This document shows, in pieces, positions 49,935 through 58,517 of a stretch of 64,000 bases of DNA; the stretch's first letter is position 1; every line of letters starts with the position of its first letter. The DNA lies in NCBI GenBank assembly GCA_029945625.1, contig JAQSCW010000018.1:124001-188000 (forward strand). Reading direction: 5' to 3'. The notes beneath the pieces are model-generated. The model searched no databases, was not told the origin of the DNA, and saw only the letters and a program-made list of their open reading frames with translations. The position numbers and the translations under genes were made by a program. The DNA is from a bacterium (GTDB lineage: Bacteria > Bacteroidota > Bacteroidia > B-17B0 > Aurantibacillaceae).

Positions 49935-50666
49935 CTATTTTTTAAAGATAAGGATCAATCGCTCAGAGGTTTTTTCGTCAAATGCTTCTAATTTGTAATT
50001 GCCAAAGGTGTGATGAAGTGTCAGTCCCGCACGTTCTGCAAATTGAAGGAAATGTTCTTTTCTTAAAAGGGAAACTGATTCTTCAAAGTAGTAATTTTTT
50101 TCTCCGCTGTTAAATTCAATGTGTTTTATGATGGCGTTGTTGGCGATCACCTTTCTGATTTCAAAAGTAATGTTTCCACGTTGTTCAACATAATCTGATT
50201 TAAAGGAGCTTAACACGCGTTCGGCGTTAAAAAAATCTACCACAAATTCTCCTTCTTTTTTCAAGGAACGGGCCACGTTTTCAAACACCAAAAAATTATC
50301 TTGAAAATCTTTAAAGTACCCCAAACTGGTAAAAACATTAAATACCGCATCAAAGAAATTTTCTTTGAATGGATCACGCATATCATGTACCAAAAACTCA
50401 AGTGTTGGATTACTGAACCCGGAGGCTTCGCGAATGCTGTTTTCCGCCAGATCTGTGCCAATCACATCAAACCCATTCTTGTTGAGTGCAATGGCATGCC
50501 GCCCTTTTCCGCAAGCCAGATCCCAAATCTTATAATGTGGTTTTAAGTCAAGTTTTGAACACAAATGATCAATGAAAGAGATGGCCTCACGGTCGTTCCG
50601 ATGATTATATAGTAAATGGTAGTAGGGCGAATTAAACCAATCAACATACCATTCTGCGTTCTCCAT
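49935..50666 (-). CDS. Class I SAM-dependent methyltransferase
   Basis: This 243-residue Rossmann-fold methyltransferase has motif I IWDLACGKGRHAIALNKNG (about 47-65), an acidic loop DVIGTDLAENSI, motif with HDMRDPF, and NVFTSLGYFKD. The target is not evident; the family includes small-molecule methyltransferases. It starts the operon with the ZIP gene and priA. Confidence 0.85.
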   Translation of the reverse strand: MENAEWYVDWFNSPYYHLLYNHRNDREAISFIDHLCSKLDLKPHYKIWDLACGKGRHAIALNKNGFDVIGTDLAENSIREASGFSNPTLEFLVHDMRDPFKENFFDAVFNVFTSLGYFKDFQDNFLVFENVARSLKKEGEFVVDFFNAERVLSSFKSDYVEQRGNITFEIRKVIANNAIIKHIEFNSGEKNYYFEESVSLLRKEHFLQFAERAGLTLHHTFGNYKLEAFDEKTSERLILIFKK

Positions 50667-50733
50667 GCCGCGAATTTAAAAAAAATAAAATCAGCAGGGA
50701 TTCAAAATCAACTGTTTGATGCCGGTGGAGCCT

Positions 50734-53406
50734 TTATTTTTTAATTACCGCCTTCACGTATTGAAACTTTTCATACGTTTTCCGATTCAACAGATAATCG
50801 CCCCGGTATTCGGGACCTCCAACCACTGAACTGAGGGAGAGTTTGATTTTGGCCGGATCAAGACCTTTGGCCTGCAGTGTTTTGAGCAGAAACTGCTTAA
50901 AGTTGTCAGCCCTGTCGGCAGCCAGCTTCGGATTGCCTCCTGCCGCGCGCATTGGCACTTTTGAGGCGCTACCGCTGATGAAAAGGGTGGCACCGGGTTT
51001 TTCAGCCAGAAGTTTTAAAGTGTATTCAATAAAATTTTGCCAATTCTGCTCTTTCTCGTTAATGGTAGTAACACCATAGGTATAATAAAATTCAAACCGT
51101 TGGCCAATTACCTCGCCCGAGCCACTGCTATCAACAGGTGTGCCCACCAATGAGCCGGGTGCATTGTAATCGAGGAAGATGGATTTAGAAAAACGTTTGG
51201 GTTTATCGGCCGGACCGGTAGTGAATATTATTTTTTCGGAGGCGGCATTATCTTTATAGGCCATTACTTCGTACTTCATTTCAGGAATGAGTGCTACGTT
51301 TTTAAGATTGCCATTGGCATCCGAAACCAGCTCCGTTTTTTGACCGTTTGCATCCGTAAGCACAATGTTGACCCCGGCAACAGGCTTTTTCGTTTTTGGA
51401 TGTTTGATGGCGAGATCCAATTGGAGATTTTGAGACGGTTCCACTTTAGGACTACCTTCCATGTAAATAACTTCACTCATAACCCTTGCCGTGCTTGTGC
51501 TGAAGGTGCTAATTACCGCGGTTTCAGATTTCTTATCATTTAGTTCCATGGTGATCGCGTATTTCCGGTCGGGAAGCAAAATAATGCTGTCAGTTCTGCC
51601 TTTTTCGTTGGAGGCAAAGATCTGTTTTCCACCGCCCAGTTCTTCCAGAATCACTTTGGCTCCTGAAACAGGCTTTTTATTCTTCACATTATCAAGCACC
51701 AGCGTATTTAACAAAATAGTGTTTTGGATCACCTTTATCTTTCCTACCATTCGAACCGGCTCCAGCGCCACTTCGCGCTTAATCTCCTGATACGCAAATT
51801 CATTACTCACAAAAATATCTTCATTGTAAAACTCCTCATGATTATTCACCTGATACGAGAAATTGTATTGTTTACCGGGTGGCAGAATGGTGGTAAACGT
51901 GCCATTAATAAATTTAGGGCGGTAAACACCAATTACCTCATTGCTTTCTTTATCTGTAACAACAATGGTGATGTTCTCGGGAAGGGTTTCGCCCTGCGCC
52001 GGTAGAATCTGCCCTTTGAACAAGGCAAGGTATGTTTCGCGGACTTCTTCGAGGGTGATTCTGTAAATATCTTTATTCCCGTATCCGCCGCCTTTGGAAG
52101 AAGAAAAATAAGCGCGTTTTGCATCAGGAGAGGTCACGTAAAAAAGATCATCATCAGTCGTATTAATGGGGTAGCCGATGTTCGTCACATTACTAAACTT
52201 ATTCTCTTCATTTAATGTGGCGTACAAAATGTCAAATCCGCCAATGGATTTTAAACCGTTGGAAGCAAAATAAAAAGTTTGACCGTCAGGGTGAATAAAA
52301 CCACCATCTTCATCGTATTCGGTATTGATATCTGGACCCATATTTAGAGCCTTGCTCCACTTGCCATTAGGTAATTTTACGCAACGGTAAATATCTTTTC
52401 CTCCAAAACCACCCGGACGTTCGGAAGAAAAAAACAAGACATTGCCATCGGTACTTAGGCAGGCGTGCGATTCCAGATAAGGGGTATTTACATCGTCGCC
52501 AAATTCTAACAAGGTGGCCCAGTCCTTCCCATTGTATTCTGTATAATAAATGTTTCCGTTACCTGCAGGCGTTTTACCGCCAAGCTCGTTCTTATACACA
52601 ATGAGCGTTTGTCCGTCAGGAGAAAGATTGATGGAAGCCTCATGGCCAAACGTGTTTATCCCAAGTGGAGTAGGTGGGCTCCACTCGCCCTTATTGTCCT
52701 TGTAAGAAACCACAATGTCTTCAAAGTCACTGCCATCCGAATCTTTCATGCCACCGGTATTTTCGGGGCGCCGTGTGGTATAGATGAGCGTGCGTTCATC
52801 GCCGCTGAGCACCGCACTGTAGTCGGGGTACGGGCTGTTAATCTTATCTCCCAAATTTGTGATCTTTACATTGAGTGGAAAATTGATCATTTGTTTTGCC
52901 AGATTATTGGTCACCACTTCGCGATCAAGCATTTTTACATACTCTTTATCCTTTGGATTCACATAAGGTTTAAAAGCATTAAATTCGACAAGAGCTTCTT
53001 CAAACTTATAATTAAAATGCAGGGCTTTTCCATAGTAAAAATGCGCCAATGGGGCCGCCGCCTTTTCGCCGGCATTATCTGACTTGTATTTGTTGGAAAT
53101 GTTCTTCACCGCTTTGCTGAGGTAATATTCTGCCTTTTCTTTCTGCGAGTCGGATTGCATATAGGAAATACCCAGCATATAATTGATGTTGGCCGACGTG
53201 GAATCAAATTCATAAGCTTTCTTAAAATTCTCAAGAGCTTTGTCGGGTTCGTTCTCTAACAAAAGGTAAGAACCCTCCATAAAGTAATCTTTGTAGCCCG
53301 GTGCTTTGTTCTGAGACCTTACGCCAAGCGAAAAGACACTCAGAAGAATAGTGAGCGCATAATTGGAAAAGAATTGTTTGGTGTTGCTGTAAAAGGACCT
53401 CATCAC
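50734..53406 (-). CDS. PorE-like protein: TPR, PD40 propeller, carboxypeptidase-like domain and OmpA-like C-terminus
   Basis: This 890-residue envelope protein has a signal peptide (LTILLSVFSLGVRSQ), TPR helices (about 40-150: GSYLLLENEPDKALENFKKAYEFD), and PD40/WD40-like propeller blades (about 195-460, with repeats of INLSPDGQTL, ACLSTDGNVLFFSSERPGGFGGKDIY and YFASNGLKSIGGFDILYAT). Carboxypeptidase-regulatory-like segments follow (about 560-720), then a divergent OmpA-like domain (about 790-890: LFISGSASKVP, LAADRADNFKQFL). This order is that of PorE, a component of the T9SS attached to peptidoglycan in Porphyromonas gingivalis. Whether this copy is the T9SS PorE or one of several paralogues cannot be decided here. 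A TAnnTTTG element lies 65 nt upstream. Confidence 0.85.
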   Translation of the reverse strand: MMRSFYSNTKQFFSNYALTILLSVFSLGVRSQNKAPGYKDYFMEGSYLLLENEPDKALENFKKAYEFDSTSANINYMLGISYMQSDSQKEKAEYYLSKAVKNISNKYKSDNAGEKAAAPLAHFYYGKALHFNYKFEEALVEFNAFKPYVNPKDKEYVKMLDREVVTNNLAKQMINFPLNVKITNLGDKINSPYPDYSAVLSGDERTLIYTTRRPENTGGMKDSDGSDFEDIVVSYKDNKGEWSPPTPLGINTFGHEASINLSPDGQTLIVYKNELGGKTPAGNGNIYYTEYNGKDWATLLEFGDDVNTPYLESHACLSTDGNVLFFSSERPGGFGGKDIYRCVKLPNGKWSKALNMGPDINTEYDEDGGFIHPDGQTFYFASNGLKSIGGFDILYATLNEENKFSNVTNIGYPINTTDDDLFYVTSPDAKRAYFSSSKGGGYGNKDIYRITLEEVRETYLALFKGQILPAQGETLPENITIVVTDKESNEVIGVYRPKFINGTFTTILPPGKQYNFSYQVNNHEEFYNEDIFVSNEFAYQEIKREVALEPVRMVGKIKVIQNTILLNTLVLDNVKNKKPVSGAKVILEELGGGKQIFASNEKGRTDSIILLPDRKYAITMELNDKKSETAVISTFSTSTARVMSEVIYMEGSPKVEPSQNLQLDLAIKHPKTKKPVAGVNIVLTDANGQKTELVSDANGNLKNVALIPEMKYEVMAYKDNAASEKIIFTTGPADKPKRFSKSIFLDYNAPGSLVGTPVDSSGSGEVIGQRFEFYYTYGVTTINEKEQNWQNFIEYTLKLLAEKPGATLFISGSASKVPMRAAGGNPKLAADRADNFKQFLLKTLQAKGLDPAKIKLSLSSVVGGPEYRGDYLLNRKTYEKFQYVKAVIKK

Positions 53407-53471
53407 ACTGGTTTGAATCTAAATTTTAAATGCAAAGCGCCCATATCGTCACAGTGGACGATGAACCGAAA

Positions 53472-53479
53472 CAAATATA
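53472..53479 (-). promoter_or_regulatory. Bacteroidota -7 element for the PorE-like gene
   Basis: The minus strand reads TATATTTG, a full match, with a leader of roughly 60 nt to the start codon. Confidence 0.5.
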
Positions 53480-53661
53480 AAATTTTTAATCAGAAAAGAA
53501 AATGACGCTATAGAAAGTACCACCCAATGTTATTAACCGTTCGATTCTCTGGTTACAACTAATAACCGCTGCTTGCCCCAATTGGCAACGCCCGAATGTC
53601 GCGTGCGGTGAGTTAGTGGCCAGAAAACTGATTGAACTACCTCATGAACAGCCAAAATGCC

Positions 53662-53669
53662 TATCTTTG
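53662..53669 (+). promoter_or_regulatory. Bacteroidota -7 element for prfC
   Basis: TATCTTTG, a full match, ends 16 nt before ATG 53686 and excludes a longer in-frame start at 53632 or 53644. Confidence 0.5.
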
Positions 53670-53685
53670 CGCGCACAAAATAAAA

Positions 53686-55266
53686 ATGACCTTACAAGAA
53701 GAAATAAAAAGACGCCGCACCTTTGCTATCATTGCCCACCCCGATGCAGGAAAAACGACCTTAACTGAAAAACTGCTGCTCTTCGGTGGCGCTATTCAAT
53801 CGGCAGGGGCGGTGAAGTCTAATAAAATAAAGAAGTCCACTACCTCCGATTTTATGGAGATTGAAAAGCAAAGAGGAATCTCCGTTTCTACCTCGGTGAT
53901 GGCGTTTGACTATAAAAATTACAAAGTAAATATTTTAGATACACCCGGACACGAAGATTTTGCGGAAGACACTTATAGAACTTTAAGCGCGGTTGACAGT
54001 GTGATTATGGTAATTGACTGTGTTAAAGGTGTGGAACCTCAAACTCGAAAATTACTGGAAGTGTGTCGCATGCGCCATACGCCGGTGATTGTGTTCATTA
54101 ATAAACTGGACCGTGAAGGACAAAATCCATTTGATCTGCTTGACGAAATTGAAAAAGAATTAAAAATAAAGGTCCGCCCCATGACCTGGCCCATAGGCAT
54201 TGGAAAGTCATTTAAAGGTGTTTACGATCTAAGTGGCAGTTCGTTGAACTTGTTTCAGGGTGATAGCAAAACCACTGTTGAAGAAACACTAAGGATCACC
54301 GATATCAACGATCCCATTATAGATAAACGCGTGGGGGCCGATTTTGCCAAACAATTGCGGGCCGATGTGCATCTCATCGATGGCGTATACGATCCTTTAG
54401 ATCCGCAAAAGTACCTGGAGGGCCACATCAGTCCGGTCTTTTTTGGAAGTGCCGTGAATAATTTCGGGATCAACGAATTGCTCGATTGTTTTGTGGAGAT
54501 TGCGCCCTATCCCAAAGATCGCGAAACAGAAGAAGGTATGGTACATCCCGACGATACCAAATTCAGCGGCTTTATTTTTAAGATCCATGCCAACCTCGAT
54601 CCTAAACATCGCGACAGGATTGCGTTTTTAAGAATTTGTTCCGGAAAATTCGAGCGTAATAAATATTATTTTAATGTGCGTGAAAAAAAGCAATTACGTT
54701 TTAGTAATCCCACCGCATTTATGGCTCAGCAAAAATCGGTAATTGATGAAGCTTTTCCCGGCGACGTGATTGGTTTATACGATGCCGGTAATTTTAAGAT
54801 TGGTGATTCTCTCACCGAAGGAGCCTCCTTGCATTTTAAAGGCATTCCAAGTTTTTCGCCCGAATTGTTTCGCTATGTTACCAATATGGATCCCATGAAA
54901 ACCAAACAACTTCAAAAGGGATTGGAACAATTAACAGATGAAGGTGTGGCGCAATTGTTCACCAAAAAAGCCGACGGCCGCAAGGTAATTGGTACTGTGG
55001 GAGCCCTACAATTTGAAGTGATCCAGCACCGTTTAAAATCCGAGTACAATGCAAGTGCCAGTTTTGATCAATTAAATTTATACAAAGCACTTTGGATTAG
55101 TTGTGAGGACAAAAAGAAGATGGATGCGTTTATGCTCGATCGCAGTGCCCACATTGCGTATGATAAAGAGCACCGTCCTGTATTTTTGGCGGAGAGTCCC
55201 TGGTTATTGCAAATGGCTCAGGAAAAATTTCCGGATATTCAATTTCATTTGAAAAGCGAGTTTTAG
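53686..55266 (+). CDS. prfC: Peptide chain release factor 3
   Basis: This 526-residue translational GTPase recycles RF1 and RF2. G1 is AHPDAGKTT, switch segment [14 protein letters not shown]3 DTPGHEDF and G4 NKLD. The later part ([25 protein letters not shown]) is typical RF3 rather than EF-G. Length is normal. Its last 33 nt (55233-55265) recur once at 57409-57441, beyond a T9SS gene, so the downstream region appears to have been rearranged or inserted here. Confidence 0.96.
   Translation: MTLQEEIKRRRTFAIIAHPDAGKTTLTEKLLLFGGAIQSAGAVKSNKIKKSTTSDFMEIEKQRGISVSTSVMAFDYKNYKVNILDTPGHEDFAEDTYRTLSAVDSVIMVIDCVKGVEPQTRKLLEVCRMRHTPVIVFINKLDREGQNPFDLLDEIEKELKIKVRPMTWPIGIGKSFKGVYDLSGSSLNLFQGDSKTTVEETLRITDINDPIIDKRVGADFAKQLRADVHLIDGVYDPLDPQKYLEGHISPVFFGSAVNNFGINELLDCFVEIAPYPKDRETEEGMVHPDDTKFSGFIFKIHANLDPKHRDRIAFLRICSGKFERNKYYFNVREKKQLRFSNPTAFMAQQKSVIDEAFPGDVIGLYDAGNFKIGDSLTEGASLHFKGIPSFSPELFRYVTNMDPMKTKQLQKGLEQLTDEGVAQLFTKKADGRKVIGTVGALQFEVIQHRLKSEYNASASFDQLNLYKALWISCEDKKKMDAFMLDRSAHIAYDKEHRPVFLAESPWLLQMAQEKFPDIQFHLKSEF
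55233..55265 (+). repeat. Left copy of a 33-nt direct repeat: end of prfC
   Basis: This matches 57409-57441 at 32 of 33 positions; the one difference is A to G at 55254, a synonymous Lys codon change. It covers the last ten codons of prfC plus two stop-codon bases. Confidence 0.8.
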
Positions 55267-55301
55267 ATTTTCCATTTTAGGGAATAAAATGGGTCAAGCG
55301 G

Positions 55302-55521
55302 AAAAGCCGGGGAGAAAGTTTTTGGGCGTGCCCCCGCCTTTCTTTTTTTATTCCGTTTGGCGGGGTCGCGCTTTCCGTTCCAAGTCCTCGCCACGCAAAG
55401 AGACAGGCGTGGCTGTGGGCTTTCCACTGCAATCGCTCACGCAGCAAACCACTTGTTTCCATTTATAAAAAAAATCCAAGGAATAAATTAGATGCATTTC
55501 CCCAACAATTCCGATTGATCC
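55302..55521 (+). repeat. Dispersed three-hairpin repeat, copy B
   Basis: This 220-nt copy lacks the 58-nt insertion of copy A at 35952-36230 and is otherwise nearly identical. Hairpin I: CCCCGCC 55332-55338 with GGCGGGG 55359-55365. Hairpin II: GCCACGC 55390-55396 with GCGTGGC 55407-55413. Hairpin III: GTGG 55415-55418 with CCAC 55424-55427. It begins 36 nt after the prfC stop. Like copy A, it lies downstream of a plus-strand GTPase gene and faces a minus-strand secreted-protein gene. Confidence 0.75.
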
Positions 55522-55531
55522 AAAAAAATCA

Positions 55532-55570
55532 ACACAGAGGAAACAGAGTTACTGAGTAACACAGAGAAAA
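55532..55570. repeat. ACACAGAG-type short periodic repeat
   Basis: ACACAGAGGAAACAGAG, then GTAACACAGAGAAAA, repeat the same word. It resembles the CAGATT-type tracts elsewhere in the window. Together with copy B it occupies the 351-nt gap between prfC and the T9SS gene. Confidence 0.45.
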
Positions 55571-55617
55571 TTTATGCTGTTTGAAAGTGCATTCAGATTG
55601 ATTGAAGCGAAAAAAAA

Positions 55618-57318
55618 TTACTCTTTCACGAGCTTAAACACCTCAGATTTCTTCTGAGATTGTATTTTCAAATAGTAAATGCCCGCCACCAAAGAAGATA
55701 TATCAATACTCGCGGAGCCATCTTTAAATTCCCTTCTTAGTATTTCCCTTCCGTTCAGATCACATAAAATTATTCGGCAGTTTTCAATACCCGCATTTTT
55801 TAGTGTGAATATCCCACTAGTTGGATTTGGAAATATGTTTACGATTTCATGGGATACTGTTTTATTCAAATTTGTGCAGGGATCAACCACCAAACTCAAT
55901 GTCGTTTCTCCAACGCAGCCATAACTGTTTGTGCCACGAAGTGTAAAGGTGGTACTTGAAAGAGGGTTTAACAAGAGCGAGGGGTCGTTTGAACTAGTTC
56001 CGTCATACGACCAGGTGTAGGTGAGAGCACCGCCCCCGTCTAAGGCTATTTCCTGGGTGGCGCAAATGGTAGAATTGACCGGACTCAAATTAATGCTCAT
56101 AACAGGAAGCGGAAAAACGTAAACAGTTGTAAATTTTTTCGACACACATCCGTTGGGGTTGAGACTTGTAACAGTATAGGAAGAATTGGAAGTCGGGTTC
56201 ACGGAAATGGTCGGTGATACGGGTCCGTTTACCCATGTATAACTGCTTACGCCCGACGCCGACAGGGTAATAGATGCTCCCTTACAAACACCCGGAATAG
56301 CCGGGCTTACCACAATGGGAAGAGTTGGCAAGATGGTGAGGGTAACATTTTTGTAGGTTGAGCAACCGAAAGCATTCGTCCCAATTACGGTATAGGAACT
56401 TGTTGAAGAAGGGGTAACAGTAACACTGTTTCCAATACTACCGTTACTCCAGGTATACGAATTTGCTCCAGAGGCCGACAGTACCGCTGGTTCGCCAGCG
56501 CAAACAACCGAAGGGTTGGCGAGCACCTGCACCTGAGGTGTGGGATTGACAACAAAATTATAATAACAGGTGTATTGGCAACTGCTACTCAGATAACCCA
56601 TAACGCAATAAACAGAGGGAGTGAAAGAAGCACTAAGTGTCATTGTGGTACTGGGTAAAAAGGAGCCGTTGCTCCAGGAATAAGTATTGGCAGGTGAACA
56701 GGCGGTTAAATTAACATTCTGACCTTCACAAATTGTGAAGTTATTCGGTGACGGGGGTATGCCGCTGGGGCCACACACCTGCGTAATTGAAAAGTCATCA
56801 AAGTTGAGATATTGAGACGTGCCCGTGTTGCTGCCTATACCCCTGATTGCTGCATAATAGGTGCCTGTTCCGGGAACAACAAATGTGCCGGACAAAAGTG
56901 AATATGCTGAGCTGATTACCGGACTGCTGGCTGAGGCAACCGCTACCATGCCTGAAGCGGACTGATTTTGTCCGATCATGATTGACAGGTTTGACCAATT
57001 TTGACCGCCGGTATTGTCGGTCATGTAAAATAAAGCAGCAGAATAGGTGGTCCCGGCATTTAGCAGAATTGCTTTTGAAAAAAAATAGTTCGTTCCGCCC
57101 GGGTTGTAATAAAATGCCGCGTATTTAGGTGCCGTGGTAAAAGTTAAGCAGGATATACTCGGACTTGATGCCGTCCAGCAAGCGGGCATTTGATTGTTCT
57201 GCGAAATTCCCTGAAAACCTTCATAATAGGGAACTGATGCTGCAGTACATTGGGCCCGCAAATCGAAATGAGTGCCAAGTAGCACAAAGAGAAATATAAA
57301 AGTGTAAATTGTTTTCAT
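55618..57318 (-). CDS. Secreted Ig-repeat protein with T9SS type-A sorting domain
   Basis: This 566-residue protein has a signal peptide (MKTIYTFIFLFVLLGTHFDLRAQ). An N-terminal jelly-roll or MAM-like domain (about 25-190: PYYEGFQG, MPACWTASSP, YLNFDDFSI) is followed by four Ig-like repeats with cores such as AVLSASGANSYTWSNGS and ITLSASGVSSYTWVNG. The T9SS tail is VNIFPNPTSGIFTLKN, ending GIYYLKIQSQKKSEVFKLVKE. The repeats resemble those in the two LamG proteins. The start MKTIYTF is preferred to an ATG 21 nt earlier because it begins the signal peptide. It lies inside the segment bounded by the two copies of the prfC tail. Confidence 0.88.
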   Translation of the reverse strand: MKTIYTFIFLFVLLGTHFDLRAQCTAASVPYYEGFQGISQNNQMPACWTASSPSISCLTFTTAPKYAAFYYNPGGTNYFFSKAILLNAGTTYSAALFYMTDNTGGQNWSNLSIMIGQNQSASGMVAVASASSPVISSAYSLLSGTFVVPGTGTYYAAIRGIGSNTGTSQYLNFDDFSITQVCGPSGIPPSPNNFTICEGQNVNLTACSPANTYSWSNGSFLPSTTMTLSASFTPSVYCVMGYLSSSCQYTCYYNFVVNPTPQVQVLANPSVVCAGEPAVLSASGANSYTWSNGSIGNSVTVTPSSTSSYTVIGTNAFGCSTYKNVTLTILPTLPIVVSPAIPGVCKGASITLSASGVSSYTWVNGPVSPTISVNPTSNSSYTVTSLNPNGCVSKKFTTVYVFPLPVMSINLSPVNSTICATQEIALDGGGALTYTWSYDGTSSNDPSLLLNPLSSTTFTLRGTNSYGCVGETTLSLVVDPCTNLNKTVSHEIVNIFPNPTSGIFTLKNAGIENCRIILCDLNGREILRREFKDGSASIDISSLVAGIYYLKIQSQKKSEVFKLVKE

Positions 57319-57408
57319 GGGTTTTATTTTAGTTTCCATAGCCCGGGTTTAAAATTACGGATGCTGTGCTCACTCCATTAAAGGTAGTTAAAATATGGCA
57401 TGAATGCA

Positions 57409-57441
57409 GGATATTCAATTTCATTTGAAGAGCGAGTTTTA
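57409..57441 (+). pseudogene. Duplicated 3' tail of prfC
   Basis: This is 32/33 identical to the last bases of prfC and still in frame after an ATG at 57404, giving [12 protein letters not shown] and stop TAA. The codon change AAA to AAG is silent. It is too short to be a functional gene and is best read as the right end of a duplication or insertion that displaced the original sequence downstream of prfC. Confidence 0.75.
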
Positions 57442-57464
57442 ATGGGATTTCATTAGGCATTGCC

Positions 57465-57700
57465 AATACTGGGAGCCAAGAGCCAAGACTTGTTCTGAGA
57501 AGAACAATGGATCATGAAATTCTGTCTTGGTTCCCTTTTCTCTTGATTCCTGCATCCCTTTTATAGTTAGTCAAGAGCCAATACCAAAGAGAGTCAAGAC
57601 GGCACCGTGGGGTAAATCCAATTCTCCAAATTCATTCTTGCTTCTCTTCGGTCTTGATTCCTGCATCCCTGCAATAAATTCAGCAAGAATCCCCAAGCCC
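57465..57700. repeat. Low-complexity repeat region with two exact copies of TCTTGATTCCTGCATCCCT
   Basis: The 19-nt word occurs at 57541-57559 and 57652-57670. Around it are related words in both orientations (AGAGCCAAGACTTG, TCAAGAGCCAATACC, GAGTCAAGAC). The 492-nt gap from the T9SS gene to sufA has no supported gene other than the prfC-tail copy. Confidence 0.55.
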
Positions 57701-57728
57701 TAAATTAACCTAAAAAGCCCCTAAAATA

Positions 57729-57760
57729 TTTGATTATGAGTAGGATTTATGGTATTTTTG
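57729..57760 (+). promoter_or_regulatory. Bacteroidota promoter for the SUF operon
   Basis: TTTG at 57729-57732 and TATTTTTG at 57753-57760 are 20 nt apart, a complete -33/-7 pair. The leader to sufA is about 45 nt. No obvious iron-responsive site was identified by eye. Confidence 0.7.
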
Positions 57761-57810
57761 TGCTTAATTAGAATCAATCTAATTTATAATTCATTTAAAA
57801 ACAAATAGTT

Positions 57811-58137
57811 ATGATCACTGTAACGGAAAATGCCAAAAGTCACGCCATCAATTTAATTAAAGAAGAAAATAGGCCGGCAGATACCTTTATTCGCGTAGGA
57901 GTAGATGGAGGAGGTTGCTCGGGATTATCATACCGCCTGGAGTTTGACAACCTCATTAAAGAAGGAGATCAGATGTTTGAAGATAAAGGCATCAAGATTG
58001 TGGTTGACCGCAAAAGTTTTTTATACCTAGTTGGCACCGAATTGGAATATACCGGCGGACTGAACGGCAAAGGATTTATTTTTAAAAATCCCAATGCCAG
58101 TCGTACCTGTGGTTGTGGAGAAAGTTTCTCGGTATAG
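57811..58137 (+). CDS. sufA: A-type iron-sulfur carrier protein
   Basis: This 108-residue protein has the three conserved cysteines of the HesB/IscA/SufA family: C36 in GGGCSGLSY, and C100 and C102 in TCGCGESF. It carries or transfers Fe-S clusters to apoproteins. Placement as first gene of the SUF operon fits SufA, though ErpA or IscA naming cannot be excluded from sequence alone. Confidence 0.93.
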   Translation: MITVTENAKSHAINLIKEENRPADTFIRVGVDGGGCSGLSYRLEFDNLIKEGDQMFEDKGIKIVVDRKSFLYLVGTELEYTGGLNGKGFIFKNPNASRTCGCGESFSV

Positions 58138-58210
58138 TAAAATGCATTTATGCAGAAAAGCCTAAACAAAAATATCATTGGATTCAGGATCCTAATTCTT
58201 GATTAACACG

Positions 58211-58411
58211 ATGGCAAGAATAATCATTCATAAAAATGTAAGTCCTGATGAGTTGCATGAGCAAAGACTCCGCGACGATTTTAAACTCAGTCACGAGGAG
58301 CGCATGAAGAAAGCATTTAAGCTTATGAGACTGGGGCTTTTGTTTTCGCAAAGAAGTAAGGCAGGATTTGGAAAGAAGATTATAATAAACGGGACTGATG
58401 GACGTGTTTGA
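58211..58411 (+). CDS. Small protein resembling the partner of nucleotidyltransferases (antitoxin-like)
   Basis: This 66-residue basic protein contains DDFKLSHEERMKKAFKLMRLGLLFS. This resembles small Bacteroidota proteins (SxEERxxKxFxLMxLS) that precede nucleotidyltransferase genes of toxin-antitoxin or mobile modules; I recall this association but cannot verify it here. A truncated reading frame that overlaps its end (58398-58442) starts like such a nucleotidyltransferase. ATG at 58211 was chosen; a TTG at 58199 is also in frame. Its insertion between sufA and sufB is unusual. Confidence 0.55.
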   Translation: MARIIIHKNVSPDELHEQRLRDDFKLSHEERMKKAFKLMRLGLLFSQRSKAGFGKKIIINGTDGRV

Positions 58412-58442
58412 GGAAGACATTGTATTTTTCTTAAGCAACTGA
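58398..58442 (+). pseudogene. Truncated nucleotidyltransferase-like start
   Basis: The frame reads MDVFEEDIVFFLSN then TGA, overlapping the small gene by 14 nt, as coupled genes do. Bacteroidota nucleotidyltransferases behind such small proteins often begin MD.F.EDF..FL..L. No continuation of that protein is seen after the stop before sufB, so only the first 14 codons remain. The identification rests on a very short stretch. Confidence 0.4.
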
Positions 58443-58517
58443 GGCATTTGACAAAGTAAATAAATTCAAGTCTTTACTTTAAAATGAGTGAAGCCATAAA
58501 AAAATTAGCGAAAAAAG

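Noticed and set aside
52609-53082. 157-codon plus-strand frame
   Set aside because: It lies opposite the PD40 repeats of the PorE-like protein, with no independent evidence of coding.
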